Assembly (NCBI GenBank): GCA_033961575.1
Contig: CM066730.1
Location: forward strand, 154,903,523-154,967,522
Direction: 5' to 3'
Length of the DNA: 64,000 nucleotides
From: Aselliscus stoliczkanus
Lineage: Eukaryota > Chordata > Mammalia > Chiroptera > Hipposideridae
In this document: piece after piece, positions 27,001 through 35,265 of the stretch
How the letters are laid out: every line of letters begins with the position of its first letter
Numbering within the stretch: the stretch's first letter is position 1
Made by a program: the position numbers and the translations under genes
Notes under the pieces: model-generated
The model's input: only the letters and a program-made list of their open reading frames with translations
Database searches by the model: none
Told to the model about the DNA's origin: nothing

Positions 27001-30000
27001 GAAGTTAGGGGAGTCAAAAAAGTAGAGCTCTAGGCACTCTGTCCACTTCAACCACAATAGCTTCATTTATGTTTTATATACTGGGTTTTTCTTGTTCATA
27101 CATTGGATTCTGTATATGATTTTTTTTGAAAAGGGAAAGCTTGAAAACCAATGATATAATCTACTTTATTCCTCAATTTCTAAATTTCCAGATTAAAAAA
27201 AACAAACAAAAACGATCTAGGACATACGCATGGAGTGGTGGCTGAGGATTAAAGATGGGAAAGGAGGAGAAGGAACTGAGAGGTCAGGGAGCTAGAAGAT
27301 GACTAATATGGCTTCTGACAGCTCCAAGAACTACAGTAGGGAATTACATGCTAGAGGAGTTTAGGAACAGTGTTCAATCTAGAGAGGCAGTGGAATTTTA
27401 ACTGAGTCTGAAAGTCTGGGTAGGTTTTTGGATGGTAGCAGGCCACACGGGGAAGGAAACGAGCAAAGGCAGGGCCAGTAACTTGTGTTTCCGGAGCTGC
27501 TCCAGCTGAAGCTGTATCCACACACAGGGTGTGGGCAGAAGGACAGACGCTGGGGTCAGACGTGAAGTCCAAGACAGAGGGGACACTGGATAAAGCTGAA
27601 GGCTTTGACTATCCACATGGTAAAAAACGATTCTGCTAACTGGTACCAAGAGTTCAATTAGCGACGCTGTGGGAACAGGGACGACTAGTCACTCCTGAGG
27701 AAAGAGGTTAAATTTAGTTTGTAAACAGTTTAAGGAAAAACAATATTTCATCCTTGTTTATAGTCTATCCCATACTCTATATGATTATTTATTTTTATTT
27801 TTTTTCCTGTGTAAGAAATCCATGATGTGAGGGAAAGTTGTCAGCCCAGAAAGGAGAGGAAATGTCTGGGAGTTAGTTATTTTGGAGGATTGCTGTGGGA
27901 GTAGAGCTGCCGCCTGCGTGGTTCACTGTGTCACAACCAGAACCAAAGGACAAACAAGTCCTTTGACTGAAAAATGTTGTTACACAAGTTATCTGGGTCT
28001 TCAAGTGGCTTCTTTTGGGTAATTATGAATAACTTATTATAAAATAAGCCTCAAACCCTTGATAGGGAAATTGTTTTTATACTCTTGATATTCTTCAGTG
28101 TTGGGGTAAAAACCCTTTGCTCATGTACAGGGTTTCTTCAAAGACAGTTTATGTAACATTATGTCATTCTTGAGAGAAGTAGTATAGTAACTGAATGATT
28201 TTTTTTTTGTTATTTTTTTTTTTTTTTAAAGATTTTATTGGGGAATTGGGGGAGGGGAACAGACAAGTTGCTGTCTTTTTGTTCTTCAGTCTAGTTGCAG
28301 AGGACATTGCTTCACTGGCCCATGTTGGTATCGTCATTGTGCTCTTCCCGGATGAGGCAGATCAGTCGCCGGCCTCTGGATGGTCGCTCACTGCGGCTCT
28401 TGGCAGCTCACGCTGGCTGCCGGCCGCTCACGCTGGCTGCCGGCCGCTCACTGTAGCCTATGGCAGCCCACTGCAGCAGGGGCTGTAGCTTATACCGATG
28501 CCGGGGCTCGCAGCCCAGCTCCAGGTGGAGCTGTTGTTAGCTGTAGAGGGCAGTGTCACTGGCCCTCATATGTGGGATCCGAACCAGGGCAGCTGGCATC
28601 CCAAAACCAGCTCTTAACCAATGCGCCACTCAGCCAGCCCTGATGTGCTTTTATTATAACCTTTGAACAGAGGTAGGACACGCTAACCATCAACCCTCCC
28701 CACTTCCTGGCACACATCATTTCTAGAAGTTTTTTGACCTGGTTTACCTACTGTTGAAAATAATTAGAGTTACAACGCACACTAGATTAATACAATATAA
28801 GTACATTTTAATTTTAAACATGTTTCCTTAGGAAAATGTAGTCTTAATTGGAAAGGACAATTGGCCTTAAGGACTTCCCTTCGTTCAGCATTTATTTGTT
28901 GGATGTGTTTTGTAACGAAGCAACTGAAATTCCCCTTTGGAAAACGTTAAGGAAATCTCATATTTTAATCCTTCAAAAAAAAAAAAACCCCAAAAACCAA
29001 AACCATATAAAGTCAACTTCTTTAAAATGAGTATCAAGTTTTTAGTGAGGACAATGATTCGATTTATTGGAAGGTCTTCTTTTCAGGTGGGAAGACATGT
29101 CTCATTTTAGAGACTGCAGCAACTTAGAAGCAAACTCCCCTAGGAAGCACAAAAAGCGAGGCAGAGGTGTCGGAAGTGGGCACGATCAGAGTGAAATGGA
29201 GATACTGACATGACAAAGACTTTTTGAGGGGTGACCTCCTACCCTGGAAGACTAGACCAGAGTAACTGTTTTCAGTAAGTCAGCCCTGTTCTCTGGCAGT
29301 GGTTTTCTTATATTTTCTTAGTTCCATCTCTCTGTGTTATTTACACTGGACCAGAATATGCAAATGATTGAAAATACTATATAACCACATTTATCCAGAA
29401 CTTTGTGTAATAGTCTATTTCCAATTAAATTAATATGGAGTACTTCCCCAACTTCAATTCCTGCCCAGTGACTTCAACGTCAATATAGTATTGAAAAGCA
29501 AACTAGCCAGAACACGTGGTCCTGATGCTATTTTCCCAAAGGCAAGGACTAGGCCTTTCCATCTCCTAGGTCACAGTGGCTAAGTAGAGCACAGGGAATT
29601 GGGGGATGGGTATGGAATGTGACAGCTGCACGAGATGTTTCCAAGTGCTGCACGGAGTCCTTCTAAGCCAAGAAACCCCACAGGCTCCTTTTGCAGCACA
29701 GATCTGACTTACTGGAAGAATGTCTAAGTTCTGGCTCTTACTGCTCCTATGGAGAATGGGGACTCATTCCCTTTTCTGGCCCATCTTCAGGATTCCTGAT
29801 GGTAATTAGAGACAGTTAGTGTGGTGGGTGAGAGGAGAGCCAGACTGCTTAAGGTTCCAATCCTGGCCCCTGACTCTGAGCTGTGTGGTCTTGGGCAAGT
29901 AATTATTAACCTCTGTGTCTTGGTTTTTTTGTGTATAAAATGCCGCCGTTATTCCTCATGTGGATGCTGCAGTAGCAGTAATCCCTCCTGCACCTGACCT

Positions 30001-32684
30001 TGCTCCCATATAGTTGATTCCCTATATAGCTGTCATAGTGGTATTTTAGAAACATCAGTTAGGTCAATGTCACGCCTGTGCTCAAAAGCGTTCAAAGGCC
30101 TCCCATCACTCAGAATAAAAGTCAAAGTCCTTACAGTAACCCATAAGGCCCCTCCATGGTCTGTCCCTTGCTCATCACCTATCAGGTTATCCCTACCTGT
30201 AGTCCAGAATCACCTGGAAGTCTTGTTAAAACACAGACTGTGAGACTCACCCTTCAGAGTTTCTGATTCAGTAAGTCTGGGTTCGGTCTGAGACTTTTCA
30301 TTTCTAATAAATTCCCGGGTGATGCTGCTGATGCTTCTCTTGGGAGGAACTGCACTTTGAAAATCACCTACCCAGCCAGATTAACTGCTTTGGTATTCCT
30401 CAGGCACACTGGGCACATTACTGCCTCAGGGCCTTTGTGCTTACTCTGCTCTCTGCGTGCAAGACTCTTACTTCAGCATGGCTTGCTCCCTTATCGCCAT
30501 CATAGTTCCAGTGAGAGCCTCCCTGCCTTTATTAAAAATCACACCAGGGGGCCGGCCGAGTGGCGCGGTGGTTAAGCGCTGGCCTGGGAAGCCAGCGGCC
30601 CCGGTTCGGTCCCACATATGAGGGCCAGTGACACTGCCCTCAAAAAACAATTAAAAAAAATTTAAAAAATTAAAAAACATTAAAAATTTAAAAATCACAC
30701 CCTATCCCAGTGTCCCCAATTCTCCTTCCTCCCTCTGTATCTTTCCATAGCACTTAGCACTATTTGACACACCTTATGTTTTACTTGTTTGTTTGCCTCC
30801 CACAACTAGATGGTCAGCTCTCTGAGACAGGGCTATCTGATCTGTTCACTGCAGTTTGTACATCGCCTAGAAGAGTGCCTGGTGCATAGAAGATAATCAA
30901 TGTTTGTTGGGTGAATAATTCTGCAAAATGGGATAATGGTAGTACCGATTCCATAAGATCGTTGTGAGGATTAATGATACAAGGTTAATACATGTAAAGC
31001 TCTTACATGAACAGCACCTGGCACAGAATTAAGTCTAATACATGTTAGCTGCTACTGTTATTACAGTGAAACCAAACACATTTGGTGCTGTTGTGCAGAT
31101 CTTGGGGCTTCATCAGGTTGTTTTTCCTTCTATCAATAGTTGTGTCAGATGTGGGATTCGCTCTCTACAGACGGTTCTTTGTCCCTGCAAATGGATCACC
31201 GGTGAGTTTGGCTTATTATTATTATTATTATTATTTAAGATTTTATTGGGGAATTAGGGGAGGGGAACAGTGTTGGGGAATTGGGGGAGGGGACCAGCCA
31301 AGTTGCTCTTTAATTTTCGTTGTGGAGGGCGACATCTGGCTTCCCGTGGTCGGCTCGTGGCCTCTAAGCTCAAGGTGCTGTGTTCAATCTTAGTTGCGGG
31401 TGGGCGTAGCCACCATCCCATGTGGGAGTCAAACCAGCAGGCTTGTTGTTAAGAGTGCAGGCTCTATCTACTGAGCCATCCAGGCAGCAGCTCAGCTCAA
31501 GGTGCTGAGTTCAGTATTAGTTGTGGGTGAGCGTAGCCCACCATCAAACAGGCAATCTTGTTGTTACACCAGCTGAGCCATCCTGCCACCTGTTGGCAGC
31601 TCAGTGACAGCTCAGCTACGGCGCAATGTTCACTGGCCCATGTGGGAATCAAACTGGCGGCCCTGTTGCTCAGAGCACGTGCTCTAAGCCAATTCTTAAC
31701 CAACTGAGCCACTCGGCCAGCCCCTGGCTTATTATTTTTTTAATGAAAATGTGTTTACCTATCATATCAGTAGCTAACAAGGGTCATCAACTAGGGCCAC
31801 ATTTCAAGGGTGTCTTAGGGCAAATTTGCATTTGGAAGAAAATTCCTCAGGAAATCAGACTTTTGGGTTGTCCTTTCCACTTACCTCCCATGGCCTTGAC
31901 CACTGGCTCTGCTTGTATACACCTGCCATACTGGCAGCTATTGCAGAACAGGAGAGAAGGGATTTCACGGCCCACAGAAAATAAAACACTCTGGAACACA
32001 GCAATGCCGATTTGGGTCCATATAAATTTATAATATAAAGAAAACGGACTAAGATTTCATTTTGCTGGAATTAGTCTTTGAATTTGGCAGTTTGTGTTTG
32101 AGTATTTGTGTATGAGTGTATTTACCTAGGTTTTCATTCTGACATTTTATGTGGGGTCCGTTTATACTCCTGTAGAGATCCCTCATGCAACCCAACTCTG
32201 TTCTCTTGGTTGGCACTATAGAGAACCACCCAAAATATGATGGCCAAGAACGAGAAACAATGGCTTTGTCTTGTGTACTCAGAGAATTGGAGAAATGACA
32301 TTTTTAGCTTTGCATGTTTTAGAACATGTTTCTGTGCACAGGCAGTTTTGTGTCTCTTTTGCCTGACCTCCTTGTTCTTCAGACTTTTAAGACTCTTGTG
32401 TGACTGTGGTGGTATTTGTTGTTTGGTAAGAGAGATGCAACTGGAATACATAATTAGCATTTTCTTCTTCTTATTCTCATTTTTTTCTCCCTTTTTTCCT
32501 CAAGGTGTCTTTTGCAGCTCACATTGCAGGTGGATTTGCTGGAATGTCCATAGGTTACACTGTGTTTAGCTGCTTTGATAAGGCACTGGTGAAAGATCCA
32601 CGGTTTTGGATAGCAATTGCAGCTTATTTAGCTTGCGTCTTATTTGCTGTGTTTTTCAATATTTTCCTATCTCCAGCAAACTGA
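5381..32684 (+). CDS. RHBDL2: RHBDL2, rhomboid-like protease 2 (complete coding region, 7 coding exons)
   Basis: Intramembrane serine protease; the family cleaves single-pass membrane proteins such as thrombomodulin, EGF and ephrin-B at the cell surface. The spliced exons (5381-5614, 9465-9613, 12858-12970, 24382-24482, 26714-26774, 31140-31201, 32505-32684) give 900 nt, i.e. 299 aa plus TGA, against 303 aa in human as I recall it. An acidic cytosolic N-terminus (residues 1-65) precedes a first membrane span near 67-88. The WR motif of the L1 loop is at 117-118, HxxxN at 131-135, GASGG with the catalytic Ser at about 183, and the catalytic His at about 246 in AAHIAGG, followed by a GxxxG-rich last helix. 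All junctions are GT-AG and keep the frame. ATG 5381 was chosen because it begins the recognisable MAAAHDLE N-terminus, 21 nt into the exon. The gene looks functional. Any upstream 5'UTR exon was not identified. Confidence 0.96.
5615..6690. other. RHBDL2 intron with (TCTA)n and an old LTR-like repeat
   Basis: (TCTA)n at 6121-6192. The stretch about 6215-6590 resembles a known mammalian interspersed repeat (aaggaattggctcatgcaat ... aagttgacacataaaatgaac), which I cannot name with certainty. Confidence 0.5.
6690..6841 (-). repeat. SINE (tRNA-like, truncated)
   Basis: A T-run then gctgagccatcctgccaact ... gagccactcggctggccc, reverse orientation. Confidence 0.75.
7260..7647 (-). repeat. Long bat SINE
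   Basis: Starts with a T-run and tattggggaattggggg; ends gccactttgcctgcc. Target-site duplication CTCCCATTGTT at 7249-7259 and 7648-7658, within an old L1M fragment (7142-9110). Confidence 0.85.
8010..8978. repeat. (CATCA)n pentanucleotide satellite-like array, ~970 bp
   Basis: Nearly pure CATCA units with interspersed CAT (8-nt CATCATCA forms) and CATAT variants, inside an L1M remnant that resumes after it (cattcctggtgacatgagcc). The array seems to have grown from a short atcacatca seed in that L1. A period of 5 without T-A-A/T-G-A yields long stop-free frames of repeating HHITS; these are not genes. Confidence 0.97.
8979..9464. other. RHBDL2 intron, L1M remnant then unique
   Basis: The L1M match fades near 9110. 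The remainder up to the exon is unassigned. Confidence 0.5.
9465..9613 (+). CDS. RHBDL2: RHBDL2 coding exon 2
   Basis: It lies between acceptor ccctgtcag and donor gtaagg and encodes LAVFIYYAVW through MLVHAG (residues 79-128, last codon split). It finishes the first membrane helix and carries the L1-loop WR motif. The 149-nt length leaves a split Gly codon completed by the next exon. Confidence 0.95.
9640..9900 (+). repeat. MIR element
   Basis: Has the pattern of MIR: taaggcactttcatgtccataatc, cctaggaggcaggtgttact, then the cagagctaggc core. Confidence 0.7.
9901..11934. other. RHBDL2 intron, mostly unassigned
   Basis: A MIR-like stretch at about 10550-10690 (cctcaatttccatatctataaaatggggtaa region). 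Overlapping open frames of up to 126 codons on the minus strand (10151-10531) have no recognisable domain. Nothing else seen. Confidence 0.4.
11935..12368 (-). repeat. Long bat SINE
   Basis: Left end agattgtttactgggggatt; right end tgagccattcagccagcccc. Contains a G-rich interruption (12144-12170). Confidence 0.85.
12858..12970 (+). CDS. RHBDL2: RHBDL2 coding exon 3
   Basis: It lies between acceptor tctacag and donor gttagt. It encodes VQHILGNL through GVIAG and so holds the HxxxN motif of rhomboid TM2 (His about 131, Asn about 135), which helps stabilise the oxyanion in this family. Confidence 0.95.
12971..13780. other. RHBDL2 intron, unique then L1M start
   Basis: 12971-13495 is unassigned. 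From about 13497 an L1M fragment in minus orientation begins and continues past the SINE at 13793. Confidence 0.5.
13793..13888 (+). repeat. Short bat SINE (~100 bp)
   Basis: Complete copy: gggccggccgagtggcgcgg, A box, B box, gggccagtgacactgccctc, short A tail. Duplication AAGAATGTTCTATA on both sides. Confidence 0.88.
14753..15119 (-). mobile_element. SINE insertion with (TAAA)n and ~200-bp 3' transduction
   Basis: Read on the minus strand: SINE head and body (15119-15022), a (TAAA)n tract (15021-14961), about 190 bp of non-SINE sequence, then a poly(A) of about 18. Both ends carry TGGTGTCACATCT (14740-14752 and 15120-15132), so the whole 367 bp entered in one event. Confidence 0.65.
15541..16010. 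other. RHBDL2 intron, unassigned
   Basis: AT-rich; no repeat or exon recognised. Confidence 0.4.
16011..16135 (-). repeat. Short bat SINE with (TTTG)n tail
   Basis: (TTTG)n then gagggcagtgtcaccggccc ... ccactcggccggccc. ACACATCAGT repeats on both sides (16001-16010 and 16137-16146). Confidence 0.85.
16222..16640. mobile_element. Tigger-family (pogo-like) DNA transposon remnant, internally deleted
   Basis: The left part (ccccccttatccactggggg ... ggatgcctgaaactgtggat) and the right part (aattttccatttaatatttt ... gactgtaactgaaa) match opposite ends of Tigger elements as I recall them, with the transposase missing. Confidence 0.65.
16740..17340 (-). repeat. L1M LINE fragment
   Basis: Minus-strand L1 3' sequence (ttaggttcgcagcaaaattg, tcctacccaacccccggcaac-like). 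Confidence 0.6.
17348..17549. repeat. 101-bp tandem duplication
   Basis: Unit 1 is 17348-17448 and unit 2 is 17449-17549. They differ at only two visible positions (acaaac/acaaat and gttagt/gttaat). The unit spans the start of an older interspersed repeat that continues to about 17950. Confidence 0.95.
17550..18580. other. RHBDL2 intron with old interspersed repeats
   Basis: 17550-17950 is an old mammalian repeat (ggcttaaaacaacagaactg ... ttaggacttaaacatatc) of uncertain family. 18240-18480 looks L2-derived. No exon seen. Confidence 0.45.
18585..18780 (-). repeat. L1M fragment
   Basis: tgagatatgactgacacaca ... ccatcaccacaatctatatc, minus-strand L1 3' sequence. Confidence 0.6.
18786..19075. 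mobile_element. MER5A-like hAT (Charlie) element(s)
   Basis: agtgtggtccatggatcagc, gggagcttgttgaaatgcag and ctaatcagaatctgtagttg are typical MER5A stretches. Confidence 0.6.
20790..21008 (-). mobile_element. Tc1/mariner-like MITE keeping a transposase C-terminus
   Basis: Imperfect terminal inverted repeats (gggccaaaaaaatgtatata at left; tgtataca-T-run-ggcacccc at right), flanked by TA-rich duplicated ends, inside L1. On the minus strand an open stretch just inside the right end reads CLEADGNHFEHIL, like the end of mariner/IS630-type transposases. Confidence 0.6.
21792..22242 (-). repeat. Long bat SINE
   Basis: agattttattggggaattgg at left, cactcggccggccc at right; duplication CTCTATTTAAC at 21781-21791 and 22243-22253. 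Confidence 0.9.
22561..23420. other. RHBDL2 intron, possible L1 continuation
   Basis: A 204-codon open frame (22543-23157) exists but no known domain is visible; probably L1-adjacent noncoding sequence. Confidence 0.35.
23421..23540 (+). repeat. Short bat SINE with AAAAAAT tail repeats
   Basis: gggccggctgagtggcgcgg ... gccagtgacactgccctcaa; TAAAAATCA on both sides. Confidence 0.88.
23945..24185 (+). repeat. MIR element
   Basis: gtgttctaagcatcatgcac ... tgctcaagtcacacagctgg pattern, about 200 bp upstream of RHBDL2 exon 4. Confidence 0.75.
24382..24482 (+). CDS. RHBDL2: RHBDL2 coding exon 4 (catalytic serine)
   Basis: It lies between acceptor ttccttag and donor gtaaga. It encodes SLASSIFDPLKYLVGASGGVYALMGGYF in part; the GASGG motif carries the nucleophilic serine (about residue 183). 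The preceding intron is about 11.4 kb and full of L1 and SINE insertions. Confidence 0.95.
24700..25560 (-). repeat. L1M fragment carrying two SINEs
   Basis: Old L1 3' sequence in minus orientation, with SINEs at 24795-24946 (duplication ATATTAATACTACAA) and 25352-25507 (duplication AAAATCCTGGCTAGTTCTT). Both SINEs are plus-strand and end gtggcaggatggctcagct or nearly so, then an A-rich tail. Confidence 0.75.
26060..26235 (+). repeat. VES-like SINE
   Basis: ggggcaactggttagttctg, B box ccagttcgatccc, cttggagctgatgggtcctg, ending ctgttccccaatta plus A-rich tail. Same subfamily as 2056-2229. Confidence 0.82.
26392..26431. repeat. (TCTA)n microsatellite
   Basis: Interrupted ATCT/TCTA tract. Confidence 0.85.
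26714..26774 (+). CDS. RHBDL2: RHBDL2 coding exon 5
   Basis: A 61-nt exon between acceptor tttacaag and donor gtaagt. It encodes NFREMIPAFGIVRLLIVILI, a loop plus a membrane helix. It was recognised by homology and by the reading frame joining both neighbours. Confidence 0.93.
26775..28195. other. RHBDL2 intron, unassigned
   Basis: No exon or repeat recognised with confidence. Confidence 0.35.
28200..28642 (-). repeat. Long bat SINE
   Basis: T-run, agattttattggggaattgg ... cgccactcagccagccc. Contains an internal tandem copy of cacgctggctgccggccgct (28409-28448). Confidence 0.88.
28643..29979. other. RHBDL2 intron, mostly unique
   Basis: A MIR-like stretch at about 29800-29940; otherwise nothing recognised. 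Confidence 0.4.
29980..30920 (-). repeat. L2 element interrupted by MER5A-like element and SINE
   Basis: L2-like sequence (aaggcctcccatcactcaga; tttgttgggtgaataa at the right) encloses a MER5A-like piece (about 30190-30370) and a short plus-strand SINE (30549-30688) flanked by AAAAATCACACC. Confidence 0.6.
31140..31201 (+). CDS. RHBDL2: RHBDL2 coding exon 6
   Basis: A 62-nt exon between acceptor tatcaatag and donor gtgagt (31202). It encodes VSDVGFALYRRFFVPANGSP. A 504-bp SINE sits at 31221, only about 13 nt after the donor hexamer. Confidence 0.94.
31221..31724 (-). repeat. Long composite bat SINE beside an RHBDL2 donor
   Basis: (TTA)n then agattttattggggaattag ... gagccactcggccagcccc. Target-site duplication TGGCTTATTATT at 31209-31220 and 31725-31736. 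About 504 bp with repeated tRNA-like modules. Confidence 0.9.
31737..32504. other. RHBDL2 last intron, unassigned
   Basis: No repeat or exon recognised; ends in a long pyrimidine tract before the acceptor. Confidence 0.4.
32505..32684 (+). CDS. RHBDL2: RHBDL2 last coding exon
   Basis: The acceptor is tttcctcaag. It encodes VSFAAHIAGGFAGMSIG onward to FLSPAN and TGA at 32682-32684. It carries the catalytic His (about 246) and the last membrane helix. The 3'UTR follows. Confidence 0.95.
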   Translation: MSFAAHIAGGFAGMSIGYTVFSCFDKALVKDPRFWIAIAAYLACVLFAVFFNIFLSPAN

Positions 32685-33050
32685 CCTACTCCTCAGAGAA
32701 ACCAGTTCTAAAAAAAAGTCATTTTGGGGGAAAAAACTCTGGAGAATGCTAGAAAGAAACAGAGCAGTCCCAGCTAATGCTAACACTTTTAAAAAGAAGG
32801 CAAAACACCACGGGCATCATCAGTTGCAAAGACTGCTAATGAAAGGACTTGGGGTTTAAGCAAGGCACTTCTAAATGCATGGGAAGGGAAGAGGAAGAGA
32901 GAAAAGGGAAGGGCAATAAAAACCAAAACTAGGTCTTTCCCAGGCTTCTGGTGTGCATGTATATATCCTCTAAAAGAGACTTGCTCTCCTTGGAAGATAC
33001 ATTGTAGAAATTGCTTGATAGCTGATAATAAAAACTTTTCATACCTGTGT
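32685..33050 (+). terminator. RHBDL2: RHBDL2 3'UTR with two candidate poly(A) signals
   Basis: AATAAA hexamers lie at 32915-32920 and 33027-33032. The second is followed within 20-30 nt by a TGTGTGAGA stretch that could act as the downstream GU element. Which one is used cannot be decided from sequence. Confidence 0.6.
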
Positions 33051-33536
33051 GAGACTATCGGTAATCACTTTTGATCACTGGATAGATCACTGAGGTGCTT
33101 TATATACGTTATGCTAATCTATTTAACAACACAGAAAGGTGGCTATTACTCTGTATCATAAAGACATGAATACTCTTAAGAATTCAAGTAACTCGTTTAA
33201 GAGGGGACAAAATTTAAAGATTGGAAAGCCCATACTCTCCTTCCCTATTTGTCTAATAATACCGGCCTTTCAATTCTGAAAGTTAAGAGTATCATGGGAG
33301 TATAGAAATAAACATTTCTGTGGGTGCACCAGGAATGGTAGAAATACCTTGTAGGAGAAGACAGAATTCTCTGGACTTCTAGTTTAAGATTCTAATAGCT
33401 TCTATAGGGTCCCAAGGAACCTAGAACTGGCTTTATGGTGCACACTATGTCCGGGATATATGAGGTCATACTTCATATATTGTTCTGTAACTTGCTTTAT
33501 AATGTGACGTAGAGATCTTTCTCTGTTACTAAACAG

Positions 33537-33570
<34 letters not shown>

Positions 33571-34001
33571 TCTTTATTCTCTGAGTTGTTAAATGATAAA
33601 GTAGTACTGTAGTTTATTTAACCATTCCTCTAGTGGACACTTAAGTTGTTGCTGATTTTATGCTACTACCAACAATTATGTGAAAGTTCAGTGTCTTTAT
33701 GTTTTCTGAATGAATATTTCAAGCGTCTAGAAGCAGAAATGCTATGTTAATTTTGATAAATTTAAACTGCCTTCTTAAAAACTTGACATGTTTATTACTT
33801 TACTATAACTTAAATAAAAAAGTGTATAGAAAGTAAACATGTTTAAAGCTCCTTTTTAAAACAACTATGTACACTTTTTACTTTTACATTCAGTCTTCTA
33901 TAAAGAGCTTTCAGCATTATTACTTTTTGAACCATTAAAGTATTTTCCTTCATCCCTGTCACTGCGGGTTAACATTGGTAGACTTTAAATGTGAAGGAGA
34001 T

Positions 34002-34118
34002 TTCTTTTTTTTTTTTTTTTTTTTTGAGGGCAGTGTCACTGGCCCTCATAATTGGGACCTGAACCGGGGCCGCTGTCTTCCCAAGCCAACGCTTAACCGC
34101 TGCGCCACTCGGCCGGCC
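34002..34118 (-). repeat. Short bat SINE
   Basis: T-run, gagggcagtgtcactggccc ... cgccactcggccggccc. Duplication AACATTGGTAGACTTTAAA upstream (about 33970-33988) and AACATTGGTGGACTTTAAA downstream (34119-34137), one mismatch. Confidence 0.9.
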
Positions 34119-34773
34119 CAACATTGGTGGACTTTAAACATATTAAAAAAATAGCTGTATGTATTTATATTCTTACAGTATATGAGAGTAAAAGTTTTCT
34201 CATACCTTTGCCAAAACCAGGTATCATAAATCTTTGGAAAACTGGCATTTTGGTAGTTAAAAAATACTTCATTTTAATTGTATTTCTGACTACTAATGAG
34301 GTTTAGTGTTTTACAAGTTTATTAATAATGTATATTACACATAATGTAATTTATATAATACAAAATATACAAATATGAATGTGTGTATATATACTATAAA
34401 TTCTCCCCTGATGAAATGTTTGCATTTAATCTGAAAAGTAGCTATTAGGTGGCAGATGAAGAAATATGCATTTGCCATGGCCAATCCTACCAGGTCACTA
34501 GCTCTGAGAAGAGACATATGATGACCTAAAAGATAATAGAATTGTTAATAATAGAAAGCTAGACAGAGCAACAGGATTCACCCAACTATGAAATTGGACA
34601 TGACTCATTGATTATTAAGACCTGATGACTAAGAAGTTATTGTCTAGTCAGAAAGATTTTTTTTGGTACTAGAAACACTGTTCGCATGACCAAAAACAGA
34701 GATTATCTTACTGGGTTCCCCAGTGGGCAAAATTACCATTAAAAAAAAAACAGCACACAAACACCTCCAGGTA

Positions 34774-34776
<3 letters not shown>

Positions 34777-34830
<54 letters not shown>

Positions 34831-34923
34831 AGGGCAGTGTCACTGGCCCACATATGTGGGTCCTGAACCGGGGCCACTGGCTTCCCAAGCCAGCTCTTAA
34901 CCACCGCACCACTCAGCTGGCCC
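34777..34923 (-). repeat. Short bat SINE whose tail has become (TG)n
   Basis: (TG)n at 34777-34828 sits where the poly(T) should be, followed by the SINE body. Duplication CCTCCAGGTATTT at 34764-34776 and 34926-34938. Confidence 0.88.
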
Positions 34924-35047
34924 GTCCTCCAGGTATTTTAAATTTGACATTTGTTTATGAAAGAGGAACATTTATTTGGCTTAATTTGGGGCTCATAACT
35001 TTAATTTTCTAAATTGTGCTGTGATTGGAAATATTGCAAGTAATCTT

Positions 35048-35265
35048 CATCTGAGCTGTCCAATAAAGTAGCCACCAGGCACAAGTAAGTCTGTAAATTT
35101 TAATTATAATTAAGTAAAATGAAAAAACTCAGTTCCTCTGTTATACAAGCCACACTGCGAGTGCTTCACAGCTACACATGGCTGGCTAATGGCTACCTTA
35201 TTGGACTGTGCAGACAGAGTCTATTTCAACATCATTGCAAAAAAGTTTTTGGACAGCGCTGTTTC
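35048..35265. mobile_element. Non-autonomous hAT-like DNA element, copy 1
   Basis: agctgtccaataaagtagcc at left and ttggactgtgcagacagag at right form an imperfect inverted relation. A related copy is at 50990-51165. Confidence 0.5.
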
